DNA of 8,466 nt from Methanoregula sp. Lineage in GTDB: Archaea > Halobacteriota > Methanomicrobia > Methanomicrobiales > Methanospirillaceae. The position numbers and the translations under genes are program-made. Positions 1 through 6,840 of the stretch are shown here, in pieces. The number at the start of each line of letters is the position of its first letter. Position 1 is the first letter of the stretch. The DNA is taken from NCBI GenBank assembly GCA_022710665.1, contig JAKLGN010000049.1, forward strand, positions 1 to 8,466, in the 5' to 3' direction. Under the pieces are notes generated by a model that saw nothing but the letters and a program-made list of their open reading frames with translations, was not told where the DNA came from and did not search any database.

Positions 1-8
1 TCAGCCCC
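1..8. repeat. candidate terminal inverted repeat of the IS1595-type element, left copy
   Basis: TCAGCCCC is the exact reverse complement of GGGGCTGA at 858-865. It sits at the very edge of the window where the transposase C-terminus is expected to end, so the repeat may continue leftward out of view. The two copies diverge quickly on the inner side. Confidence 0.45.
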
Positions 9-845
9 TAAAATGATATGAATCAGGTCGATAAATAATACTTTTTCTCTGTGGTTATATCTCCATTCCATTTCTTTGATGTAATAGAGGAACTTCTCTT
101 TCGAGATGCCATGATGTTTCATCAGACGTTCTTTAGCAAAGGACCAGAATCCTTCAATTCCGTTGATGTAGACCTTTCCTTGTTTGAACTTGAACTGGTG
201 GTCGATATTGAGATGCCGGTATCCGCAGAACATGAGAGAATCATACCCGCACCATTTGTCGGTATAAACGATTGAACCACGTCGGACCTTCTTGACGGTT
301 TCATTCATCAGAGATTCAGCTTTCACATTCGTGAGAATACTGACAGATACCTTTCCCCCGCGCTCCAGGATCCCGAACACGATCGTCTTGTGACCCGCCC
401 CGCGACCCCGCTTACCTTTTCGTCGTCCTTCGAAATATGATTCATCAGCTTCAATTACACCTTTGAGAAGATCGTCATCTTACGCGAAAGAGCAAGCAAT
501 AGATCTTCGGAATATTTCGAATGTCTTGAGTGTTGTTGGGTAGCTAATATCCCGTTGAGTACTTGCTTTTCTGGCACTGATTTCTAGTTCGAATAATTTT
601 ACGAGAAGAAGCAAGGATACTGCGGATATTTTCAGACCGGATATTGGCGTTCCAGAAAACGGGGAGTAATCTCTTCGACACTTTTTACAGCGCAGCCGTT
701 TCGTGTTCATCAGGTAATAATCAGGACGTCCACAGGATGGACAATGTACCCCTTTTCCTTTCTGTACCTCGTTGAAAAGATAATCAAATGCTCGTTGTTC
801 TGTCTTGCACGTCTTGAGTAATTCTGGAAGATCCATCTGCCCCAT
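1..845 (-). pseudogene. IS1595-family (ISXO2-like) transposase, interrupted by an in-frame TAA, 3' end at window edge
   Basis: The gene reads right to left from ATG at 845-843. The first 121 residues hold a zinc ribbon (CPSCG at residues 34-38, CKKC near 53-56) followed by the helical region found ahead of the catalytic domain in this family. Translation stops at TAA (482-480). The very next codon (479) continues in the same frame for 159 sense codons to the window edge without another stop. This second part carries the catalytic motifs: EADESYF (first Asp near 446-444), VYTDKWCGYD (second Asp near 260-258), NGIEGFWSFAKERL (Asn near 164-162, Glu near 155-153) and EWRYNHR. The frame is therefore intact except for one nonsense codon, consistent with a single substitution such as CAA to TAA. 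The second part has no obvious start of its own. A sequencing error or stop readthrough are alternatives. The 121-residue N-terminal piece alone lacks every catalytic residue. Confidence 0.82.
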
Positions 846-857
846 CTTTTATCTGTG

Positions 858-865
858 GGGGCTGA
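858..865. repeat. candidate terminal inverted repeat of the IS1595-type element, right copy
   Basis: GGGGCTGA lies 13 bases beyond the transposase start codon and is the inverted match of bases 1-8. The next bases (AATTTT) could belong to the repeat too, but the left counterpart is outside the window. Confidence 0.45.
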
Positions 866-906
866 AATTTTACAATTACCATATTTTTTTTGATCATGGT
901 ATATTA

Positions 907-918
907 CTGAAATTTCAG
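907..918. repeat. perfect 12-bp palindrome CTGAAATTTCAG between pyrI and the IS1595-type element
   Basis: CTGAAATTTCAG is a perfect inverted repeat in the 109-bp gap between the IS end and the pyrI stop. Its half CTGAAATTTT recurs at 862-871 and 951-960 on the plus strand. It lies just beyond the T-run of the possible pyrBI terminator. Its role is unknown: it could be a regulatory site or part of an older IS end. Confidence 0.4.
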
Positions 919-939
919 AAAAACGTCTTCATGACGGTT
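919..939 (-). terminator. possible terminator of pyrBI
   Basis: Read on the minus strand, about 36 bases past the pyrI stop, the sequence has CGTC, a five-base loop ATGAA and GACG, directly followed by TTTTT. The stem can extend by two A-T pairs if one C is bulged. This is a short stem with a T-run of the kind that can end archaeal transcription. The stem is weak, so the call is tentative. Confidence 0.35.
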
Positions 940-974
940 ATTGAACGATCCTGAAATTTTCCATGCGTCCCGTT

Positions 975-1445
975 TCAGATAATGTGTCCGGTAATATCCC
1001 TGGTGATAACCCAGTCACAATAACAGCAGTGCAATCCTTCAGGAAGTACTCTAAACCTGCTTCTTATGGGTTCATTGGTATTGGAAATACACCCCGGATT
1101 CGGGCAGCGGACAAGCCCCTCGATCTGGATTGGTATCTCCACGCCTTTCTTCTCGCAGACCTTGAAATTCCTGATAATATTGATCGTTGCCCGGGGGGAG
1201 ATCAGGGCAATGCGATCAACCTCTTCCTTGGACAATTCCCGGTTTGTGAGCTTGACGATATCCTTGCGCCCCATGTTCCTGCTGGGAACATTGGTAGCGA
1301 TCGAAAGTGCTTCCTGGGTTGTGCCCGTGATCCCCAGGATCTTGACGACATTAAGTGCCTCACCACCATCAATGTGATCGATCACGGTACCGTTTTTGAT
1401 CCGCCGCACCAGCAGGCCTTCATTCTCTTCGGATTCTGTCATCAT
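975..1445 (-). CDS. pyrI: aspartate carbamoyltransferase regulatory chain PyrI
   Basis: This is the regulatory subunit of aspartate carbamoyltransferase. It binds nucleotide effectors through its N-terminal domain and docks onto the catalytic chain through a structural zinc domain. The 156-residue length matches the family (Escherichia coli PyrI is 153). The nucleotide-binding part includes GLLVRRIKNGTVIDHI (about 10-25) and LNVVKILGI. The zinc site is visible as Cys114 and Cys119 (CPNPGC, followed by ISN) and Cys140 or Cys141 with Cys143 (CCYC). The start ATG at 1445-1443 overlaps the pyrB stop in an ATGA arrangement, implying translational coupling and one transcript. A second ATG follows immediately at 1442-1440, so the first residue is uncertain by one. 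The gene ends 110 bases from the IS1595-type element and appears intact. Confidence 0.96.
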   Translation of the reverse strand: MMTESEENEGLLVRRIKNGTVIDHIDGGEALNVVKILGITGTTQEALSIATNVPSRNMGRKDIVKLTNRELSKEEVDRIALISPRATINIIRNFKVCEKKGVEIPIQIEGLVRCPNPGCISNTNEPIRSRFRVLPEGLHCCYCDWVITRDITGHII

Positions 1446-2344
1446 TGAAGCACCTGCATGAGCATTGCCATCCGGACCGGAACACCGTTCCTCGACTGTT
1501 CGAAATAGCGGGCATGCGGGGACTCGTCGAGCCGCGCATCGATCTCATCCACCCTTGGTAAGGGATGGAGAACAATCAGGTGTTTTTTGGCGTTTGTCAG
1601 GATCTCCGGCGTGATACGATAACTCGATGCCACGTTGAAGTAGGAAGCTGAGTCGGGGAACCGTTCGCGCTGAATCCTCGTGACATACAGCACATCCACG
1701 GAATCGATTACATCCTTTATATTATCGTGCTCAATAATCTCCATCCCCTTCTTTGCAAGACTGGCGGCCAGCGTTGCAGGAAGTTCCAGGCCTTTTGGGG
1801 AAATGGTATGGAGCCGGACATTATATAACGACAAAGCAGAGGCAAGGGAATGCGCTGTGCGGCCGTAACGCAGATCGCCGATCAGAGCGATCTCAATCCC
1901 GTCGATGGGCATGGTCTGGCGAATCGTATAGAGGTCGAGCAGGGTCTGGGAAGGGTGCTGGCCCGCGCCGTCTCCGGCATTGATGACCGGAACCGTGGCA
2001 AACTCACCAGCGAGCCGGGCAGCTCCTTCTTTGGGGTGGCGGATCACGATCGCATCCGCATACCCGCTCACGACACGGATGGTATCAGCAAGAGTCTCTC
2101 CCTTTGCCATGGAACAGGCTTCAACGCTACCTACCGAGAGCGATGTGCCCCCAAGGCGCGCCATGGCAGATTCAAATGACATGCGCGTGCGGGTACTGGG
2201 TTCAAAAAACAGGACGGCAAGGATCTTGCCCCGAAGAGCATTGTCATCATACTTTTTCTTATCAATCTGTGCTGCATGATCCAACAGGTGGTCGATCTCC
2301 TTACGATCAAAGTCTCCTATTGATATGATGTGTTTCGTTGCCAC
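1442..2344 (-). CDS. pyrB: aspartate carbamoyltransferase catalytic chain PyrB
   Basis: PyrB joins carbamoyl phosphate and L-aspartate to give N-carbamoyl-L-aspartate, the committed cytoplasmic step of pyrimidine synthesis. The 300-residue length is typical. Carbamoyl-phosphate binding motifs are FEPSTRT (47-53) and SMAKGE (78-83, with the mobile-loop Lys81); HPSQTLLD is at 130-137. The aspartate-domain motifs GDLRYGRTAHSLA (156-168) and HPLPRVDEI (260-268) are also present. The start is GTG at 2344-2342. Upstream in frame there is no ATG, GTG or TTG before a TAA, and the N-terminus MATKHIISI aligns with the usual family start, so GTG is the only reasonable choice. A GGAGG ends only one base before it, which is an unusually short spacing. 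It is co-transcribed with pyrI, which overlaps its 3' end by four bases. No convincing TATA element was identified for this strand. Confidence 0.97.
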   Translation of the reverse strand: MATKHIISIGDFDRKEIDHLLDHAAQIDKKKYDDNALRGKILAVLFFEPSTRTRMSFESAMARLGGTSLSVGSVEACSMAKGETLADTIRVVSGYADAIVIRHPKEGAARLAGEFATVPVINAGDGAGQHPSQTLLDLYTIRQTMPIDGIEIALIGDLRYGRTAHSLASALSLYNVRLHTISPKGLELPATLAASLAKKGMEIIEHDNIKDVIDSVDVLYVTRIQRERFPDSASYFNVASSYRITPEILTNAKKHLIVLHPLPRVDEIDARLDESPHARYFEQSRNGVPVRMAMLMQVLQ

Positions 2345-2460
2345 CCCTCCCTTGCTTATACGATAACGTGTGCGTTCCTGCCCTAATTAGCTATGTTTCA
2401 GCATACCTTGCATGTTTGTTCCAAAGAAAGCATGGGAGCACAGGCAACCTGACCGATAAG

Positions 2461-2520
2461 GAATAATATATTATCCCATCACTGCCAATTTTTTTATCTA
2501 TCTGTATCAGTTTTTGGAGG
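2461..2520 (+). promoter_or_regulatory. promoter and ribosome binding site of the nucleotide-sugar operon
   Basis: An archaeal TATA-like element lies at 2463-2474. It is a perfect palindrome, ATAATATATTAT, preceded by purine-rich GATAAGG that could act as BRE. A transcription start would be expected about 25 bases downstream, near 2495-2500. A strong GGAGG (2516-2520) then precedes ATG at 2531 with 10-base spacing. Because the TATA core is symmetric it could in principle direct transcription both ways, toward pyrB as well. Confidence 0.55.
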
Positions 2521-2530
2521 GAACCGAATA

Positions 2531-3625
2531 ATGGACCAAATACCAGTTGCACGACCTGCTGTTGGTCAGGATGAAATTTCTGCTGTTACTTCAGTCCTTG
2601 AATCCGGCATGCTGGCTTCCGGTGCACGGGTCGAGGAATTCGAGAAGAAATTTGCTGATTTCTGCGGGTCAACGTACGCTGTTGCAGTCAATAACGGCAC
2701 GGCAGCGCTGCATGCTGCACTGCTTGCTGCGGATATCGGGCCCGATGACGAGGTTATCGTCCCTGCGTTTACGTTTTTCGCAACAGCATCTGCCGTTGCT
2801 ATGTGCGGTGCAAAACCGGTCTTTGCCGATGTTGATGAATCTACCTTCAACATCCTTCCGCAGCAGATCGAAGAGCGGGTCACGAAAAAAACCCGGGCTG
2901 TGATTGGTGTCCACCTCTTTGGCCAGCCATGCGATATACAGTCTGTGCAGGAGTGTTGCGAGTCCCACAATCTGAAATTCATCGAGGATGCGGCACAAGC
3001 CCATGGTGCTGTGTACAAGGGGCAGAAAGTCGGCGGGTTCGGGGATTTCGGGTGTTTTTCCTTCTATGCTACGAAGAATATGATCACCGGGGAAGGGGGA
3101 ATGGTCACAACAAGCGATAAAGGGTATAACGGACGGCTGCGTCTCATCATCAACCACGGGCAGAGCGAGAAATACCTTCACACCTGCCTCGGGTACAATT
3201 ACCGCATGACTGATATCAGCGCCGCTCTCGGTATCGTCCAGTTAAAAAGACTGGAGAAGTTCAATCTGCGGCGCCGGAAGAATGCCGAGTTCTATAATGC
3301 AAACCTGTCTGTCAGAGGACTGGTCACCCCGGCAACTACATCTGACGTAAGTCATGTGTACCACCAGTACGTGGTCAGGCTTACTGAAGAATTCCCTCTG
3401 ATCCGGGCGGATTTTATGGAATATCTCAAATCAAAAGGGATAGGATCTGCCGTCCATTATCCTATCCCCCTCCATCGCCAGCCCCTCTTCGGGCTCGATA
3501 ATAACCCTGATTCCTGTCCGGTATCAACCCGGCTCGCGGGATCTGTCCTGAGCCTGCCGGTGCACCCGCTCCTTGACCAGAAGGAACTGGCCTATATCTG
3601 TGATACCATAAACCGGGTGAAATAA
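2531..3625 (+). CDS. DegT/DnrJ/EryC1/StrS-family PLP aminotransferase, WbpE-like nucleotide-sugar transaminase
   Basis: This is a sugar aminotransferase that moves an amino group, usually from glutamate, to a keto-sugar nucleotide. The 364-residue length is normal for the family. Visible motifs are RPAVGQDEI (8-16) and SGMLASGARVEEFEKKF (25-41). Others are NNGTAAL (54-60, phosphate contact), EDAAQAHGA (152-160, Asp153 to the pyridine nitrogen), Lys182 in SFYATKNMITGEGG (the PLP Schiff-base lysine) and GYNYRMTDISAALG (221-234). ATG at 2531 has a good Shine-Dalgarno. The stop is directly followed by the ATG of the next gene, an oxidoreductase of the type that supplies the 3-keto substrate. With the dehydrogenase that follows, this suggests C3 amination of a UDP-N-acetylhexosaminuronate, as by WbpE. 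Substrate is inferred from context; related enzymes aminate C4 of other keto sugars. Confidence 0.92.
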   Translation: MDQIPVARPAVGQDEISAVTSVLESGMLASGARVEEFEKKFADFCGSTYAVAVNNGTAALHAALLAADIGPDDEVIVPAFTFFATASAVAMCGAKPVFADVDESTFNILPQQIEERVTKKTRAVIGVHLFGQPCDIQSVQECCESHNLKFIEDAAQAHGAVYKGQKVGGFGDFGCFSFYATKNMITGEGGMVTTSDKGYNGRLRLIINHGQSEKYLHTCLGYNYRMTDISAALGIVQLKRLEKFNLRRRKNAEFYNANLSVRGLVTPATTSDVSHVYHQYVVRLTEEFPLIRADFMEYLKSKGIGSAVHYPIPLHRQPLFGLDNNPDSCPVSTRLAGSVLSLPVHPLLDQKELAYICDTINRVK

Positions 3626-4531
3626 ATGGATGTTGGTGTTATTGGTGTCGGGACGATGGGAAGGAACCATGTCCGTATCTATTCAGAATTAAAAAGTGTT
3701 GACAGACTGGGGATTTATGATGTAAATACCCAGGGAGCAAAAGCCCTTGGCAGGACGTTTGGTGCAACCGTTTATGGATCTATCAGTGATCTTCTTGATA
3801 ACTCAGATGCCGTCAGTGTTGTTGTCCCCACACAATTCCATTCAACCGTGGTGGAAGAGGTTTTTAAAAAAGAGAAATCTGTACTCATTGAAAAGCCAAT
3901 CTGTGCGACATCAGCTGAAGCAAAACAGCTGATGAAAAAAGCTCCTGATGGAATTACCGTAGGTGTCGGACATATCGAGCGGTTTAACCCGATCGTTGCG
4001 GAGATCAAAAAGATCGTCAAAAATCCCGTCTATGTTGAAATGAAGCGGCATAATCCTGCATCGGCACGGATAACCGGAAGTTCTGTTGTCGAAGACCTGA
4101 TGATTCACGATATTGACATCCTGTTACATGAGTTCTTTCCTTCTCCGGATGAGATTCACGGTATCGGCAATGACGATGTCATGAGTGTACTGATGAAATG
4201 CGATGCCATTCCGGTTGCTCTGTCTGCGAGCCGGAAGGCCTCTAAAAAGATTCGATTGTTTTATATTGAAGATGAGGACTTCACGATTGAAGGCGATTTC
4301 ATGACGCAGGAAGTCACTATACACCGCAAACCCGGCCAGTATCAGGTTGAAGCGCACAGGTATGTTCAGGAAAATATTATCGAGAAAGTGATGGTGGGGA
4401 AAGTCGAACCCCTGAAAAGGGAACTGGAGACCTTCATTGATTGTGTGGATAAGAACAAACCATTCCCCATTTCTCCAGAACAGGCAATCCGGAACCTTGA
4501 ATTTTGCGAAAAAATCCGTTCTGGACAGTAA
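3626..4531 (+). CDS. Gfo/Idh/MocA-family NAD-dependent oxidoreductase, WbpB-like sugar 3-dehydrogenase candidate
   Basis: The protein is a 301-residue cytoplasmic oxidoreductase. The N-terminal Rossmann fold begins at once with GVIGVGTMG (4-12), holding the GxGxxG dinucleotide site. EKP (89-91) is the conserved motif whose Lys contacts cofactor and substrate in this family, followed by GHIERFNP (115-122). HDIDILLH (161-168) is the conserved catalytic segment with the active-site His/Asp. ATG follows the upstream TAA with no gap (stop 3623-3625, start 3626-3628), so translation is probably coupled. Placed between an aminotransferase and a UDP-sugar 6-dehydrogenase, it most likely oxidises C3 of a UDP-N-acetylhexosaminuronate, giving the 3-keto sugar for amination. 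The fold is clear; substrate is inferred from neighbours. At 301 residues it is somewhat shorter than many WbpB proteins but has no sign of truncation. Confidence 0.9.
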   Translation: MDVGVIGVGTMGRNHVRIYSELKSVDRLGIYDVNTQGAKALGRTFGATVYGSISDLLDNSDAVSVVVPTQFHSTVVEEVFKKEKSVLIEKPICATSAEAKQLMKKAPDGITVGVGHIERFNPIVAEIKKIVKNPVYVEMKRHNPASARITGSSVVEDLMIHDIDILLHEFFPSPDEIHGIGNDDVMSVLMKCDAIPVALSASRKASKKIRLFYIEDEDFTIEGDFMTQEVTIHRKPGQYQVEAHRYVQENIIEKVMVGKVEPLKRELETFIDCVDKNKPFPISPEQAIRNLEFCEKIRSGQ

Positions 4532-4534
4532 TGC

Positions 4535-4541
4535 GGGAGGT
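4535..4541 (+). promoter_or_regulatory. ribosome binding site fixing the start of the UDP-sugar dehydrogenase
   Basis: GGGAGGT lies 10 bases before ATG 4552. It sits downstream of two other in-frame possibilities (TTG 4504, inside the previous gene, and ATG 4531, which overlaps the previous stop codon). That spacing favours ATG 4552 as the true start. Confidence 0.7.
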
Positions 4542-4551
4542 ACACAGCGCC

Positions 4552-5979
4552 ATGACTTTAGAGACGGTAATCCTCAAACGAGGCCCTATTAAAAAGGTCG
4601 GGGTGATCGGAATGGGATATGTTGGTATCCCGGCCGCGGCCCTTCTGGCAGATTCCCCAGCCTTTGAACGGGTATATGGATTCCAGCGTGACTCACTCTC
4701 TTCGGGTTACAAGATCGCGATGCTGAACCGAGGTGAGAGTCCGCTCAAAGGGGAGGAACCGGGACTTGGTGAGCTGCTTAAAAAGGTTGTGGCAGCAGGA
4801 AAATTCCAGTGCACGTCAGATTTTTCAAAGATTTCCGACCTGGATGCAGTGACCCTTTCGATCCAGACCCCTTTTTTGAGCAAGGACGATCTCCTTCCCG
4901 ACTTCTCGGCGCTTGAGGAAGGTATCTCGCATGTTGGCCGTCACCTGCAACCCGGGATGCTTGTGGTGCTTGAATCTACGATTACTCCAGGTACTACAGT
5001 TGGTATGGCCCGTGAGACTCTGGAACGGGAGTCCGGGCTCGTAGCGGGAGAGGATTTTGCCCTTGCCCATGCCCCGGAACGTGTCATGGTGGGCAGGCTC
5101 ATCCGCAATATCCGGGAGCATGACAGGTGTGTCGGGGGTATCGACGAGGTCAGCACAAAACGGGCGACCGAACTCTATGCACCGGTTCTGACAACGGGAA
5201 AAGTGATCCCGATGTCAGCAACCGCTGCGGAAGTGACCAAGACTGCTGAGAATACCTTCCGCGACCTCCAGATCGCAGCGATGAATGAGCTGGCGCTCTA
5301 CTGCGAGGCGATGGGGATTAATGTTTATGATGTCCGGACCGGTATTGACAGCCTGAAAGGCGAGGGGATCACCCGGGCACTGCTCTGGCCGGGTGCCGGT
5401 GTAGGTGGCCATTGCCTGACCAAGGACACCTATCATCTCGAACGCGGTGTACAGGTGCTGGGGAAGGGCATTCTTGATTATCCAAAGAACCAGCCCTCCC
5501 TCTACGTGCTTGCCCGCCGGATCAATGACTTCATGCCCAACCACATGTTCCGGCTCACAGTGGATGCACTCAAGAGGGCAGGCATTCCCTTACATGGGGC
5601 AAAGGTTGCGATGCTCGGCTGGGCATTCCTCTCCAACTCGGATGATTCGCGAAACACGCCGTCCGAACCGTTCCGGGATGCCTGCATACGTGAAGGTGTC
5701 CATGTGGCAGTACATGATCCCTACGTTGCAGAATATCCCGGCGTCACTATTGTTCACAGTATTGAAGAGGCTGTGAAGGGAGCAGACGCAATCATTATCT
5801 TTGCCGGTCACCAGCAGTATAAATCTCTCGATGCGCCGTATCTTAAGAACCTGTCAGGAAAGAAACACCCGGTTATCATTGACGGACGGAACCTGATCGA
5901 TGCCGATGTGTTCATCCGGTGCGGTTATATTTACAAGGGGATCGGGCGCGGGGACAAGAACAGTCACCCGATCCGATAA
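4552..5979 (+). CDS. UDP-glucose/GDP-mannose dehydrogenase family protein, UDP-N-acetylhexosamine 6-dehydrogenase (WbpA/WecC-like)
   Basis: The enzyme oxidises the C6 hydroxyl of a nucleotide sugar twice with NAD to give a uronic acid. In 475-residue numbering from ATG 4552, the domains run as follows. The NAD-binding domain has VGVIGMGYVGIP (16-27), ESTITPGTT (141-149) and HAPERV (173-178). The central linker has AEVTKTAENTFRDL (226-239, Lys230). The catalytic cysteine is Cys288 in PGAGVGGHCLTKD (280-292). The C-terminal UDP-binding domain has LGWAFLSNSDDSRNTPS (355-371), DPY (389-391) and IDGRNLID (443-450). ATG 4552 was chosen for its Shine-Dalgarno; it lies 20 bases after the oxidoreductase stop. 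As third gene of the operon it would supply the uronic acid on which the two upstream enzymes act, if the substrate is UDP-GlcNAc (WbpA type). A UDP-ManNAc dehydrogenase (WecC type) cannot be excluded from motifs alone. Confidence 0.92.
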   Translation: MTLETVILKRGPIKKVGVIGMGYVGIPAAALLADSPAFERVYGFQRDSLSSGYKIAMLNRGESPLKGEEPGLGELLKKVVAAGKFQCTSDFSKISDLDAVTLSIQTPFLSKDDLLPDFSALEEGISHVGRHLQPGMLVVLESTITPGTTVGMARETLERESGLVAGEDFALAHAPERVMVGRLIRNIREHDRCVGGIDEVSTKRATELYAPVLTTGKVIPMSATAAEVTKTAENTFRDLQIAAMNELALYCEAMGINVYDVRTGIDSLKGEGITRALLWPGAGVGGHCLTKDTYHLERGVQVLGKGILDYPKNQPSLYVLARRINDFMPNHMFRLTVDALKRAGIPLHGAKVAMLGWAFLSNSDDSRNTPSEPFRDACIREGVHVAVHDPYVAEYPGVTIVHSIEEAVKGADAIIIFAGHQQYKSLDAPYLKNLSGKKHPVIIDGRNLIDADVFIRCGYIYKGIGRGDKNSHPIR

Positions 5980-6031
5980 TCCACTTCTTTCACGGACTGA
6001 TTCGGACCTCCCCGCTGATCTTGGCCCGGAG

Positions 6032-6044
6032 ATTATTCTTTAAT
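6032..6044 (+). promoter_or_regulatory. possible TATA element for the DUF169 gene
   Basis: TTATTCTTTAA-type AT-rich sequence (6032-6044) lies about 23-35 bases before the ATG at 6067 in an otherwise GC-rich gap. No Shine-Dalgarno is seen just before that ATG. The spacing would fit a leaderless or nearly leaderless transcript. This is a weak, position-based call. Confidence 0.28.
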
Positions 6045-6066
6045 CCCCGACATTCAATTTCCCTCT

Positions 6067-6840
6067 ATGGACATTACTCTCCGCGACCATTTCATTACGT
6101 TATGGCAAAAGTATTTTTTCGGTGCAGAACTCCCGCTTGCCCTTGAATTCCGGACAGGACCCGGCACAGCAAAAAAAGTCCCGCAACCCGGCGGCTGGCG
6201 CTGTATCGTCTGCCAGATTGGGCAGGCACGGAACGGCACTCCACTCGCATTTGACAGCCAGTCGGTTACCTGCCGCGGCGGGCTCATGTATACCGGGTAT
6301 TCCTGCGAGCGGCCGCCGAACTTCCGGTACTTCCTCTCGCACGGTAAAGAGGGGATTGTGGAAGGTGAGCGGTACAAGCAGACACCGGAGATTGTTGATG
6401 CGTGGGAAAAAATGATCCCGCCGTTCGATACTCAGGGTAAGGAACTCCGGTTCACCCGCTGGGACCAGCTCACGGAGCAGGATAATCCCGGGGTGGTTAT
6501 CTTTTTTGCCCGTCCTGAGGTTGTCAGTGGCCTTTTCACCCTGGCAAACTTCGATCGGGCTGACCCGAACGGGGTCATTTGCCCCATGGGTTCCGGGTGC
6601 AGTTCCATCATCTATTACCCGTGGCTCGAGCAGCAGAAGCGGGACCCAAAGGTAATCATCGGCATGTTTGATCCATCGGCGCGCAAGTGCGTGCCGCTCG
6701 ACGTGATGACGATTGCCTTCCCAATGAAGAGGTTTGAGAAAGTGATCGGGTTCATGGAAGAGAGTTTTCTTATCACGCTGACGTGGGAGACGGTGAAGAA
6801 GAAGATCGAGCGGAGCGGGGCGATGTATAAGAAGGAGTGA
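6067..6840 (+). CDS. DUF169 / COG2043 family protein of unknown function
   Basis: This is a 257-residue soluble protein with no signal peptide or membrane segment. It resembles the archaeal DUF169 (COG2043) family: an early LPLALEF segment (22-28), a CxxC pair at Cys46/Cys49, and TCRGG (68-72) ahead of TGYSCERPP (76-84). A later conserved-looking block is VICPMGSGCSSIIYYPW (170-186), with Cys172 and Cys178, and Cys208 lies further on. Seven cysteines in 257 residues, several in short-spaced pairs, could bind a metal or Fe-S cluster, but no established cofactor motif is complete. The function of the family is not known to me. The gene lies 87 bases after the sugar operon on the same strand, with its own possible TATA element and no Shine-Dalgarno, so co-transcription is uncertain. 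ATG 6067 is the longest start; no better internal start is evident. Confidence 0.82.
   Translation: MDITLRDHFITLWQKYFFGAELPLALEFRTGPGTAKKVPQPGGWRCIVCQIGQARNGTPLAFDSQSVTCRGGLMYTGYSCERPPNFRYFLSHGKEGIVEGERYKQTPEIVDAWEKMIPPFDTQGKELRFTRWDQLTEQDNPGVVIFFARPEVVSGLFTLANFDRADPNGVICPMGSGCSSIIYYPWLEQQKRDPKVIIGMFDPSARKCVPLDVMTIAFPMKRFEKVIGFMEESFLITLTWETVKKKIERSGAMYKKE

Larger units (their letters stand above)
1..865 (-). mobile_element. IS1595/ISXO2-type insertion sequence, partial (left end outside window)
   Basis: The element contains a transposase with an N-terminal zinc ribbon and an ISXO2-like DDE domain read on the minus strand. A short candidate terminal inverted repeat is visible at both limits: TCAGCCCC at 1-8 and its exact reverse complement GGGGCTGA at 858-865. 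The transposase frame is still open at base 1, so the true left end is at or just outside the window. The right end is placed near 865 but could lie a few bases further. No target duplication can be tested because only one flank is visible. Family membership rests on protein motifs; the exact boundary is inference. Confidence 0.72.

Noticed and set aside
51..275. Small plus-strand and minus-strand frames in the first 300 bases
   Set aside because: They overlap the catalytic half of the IS1595 transposase in other frames; the transposase frame carries the conserved motifs.
877..901. TACCAT/ATGGTA hairpin with an internal T8
   Set aside because: Six-base stem with a 13-base loop and no T-run in the correct place on either strand; not supportable as a terminator.
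963..1448. Plus-strand open frame of 161 codons opposite pyrI
   Set aside because: It is antisense to a clear PyrI with intact zinc cysteines; no ribosome binding site and no recognisable motif.
2669..3181. Minus-strand open frame of 170 codons opposite the aminotransferase
   Set aside because: Shadow of a strongly conserved DegT-family gene; no independent coding evidence.
5972..6006. Imperfect stem-loop around the stop codon of the UDP-sugar dehydrogenase
   Set aside because: TCCGA pairs with TCGGA, plus three further pairs after a two-base bulge, but there is no T-run after it and the stem includes coding sequence; too weak to call a terminator.
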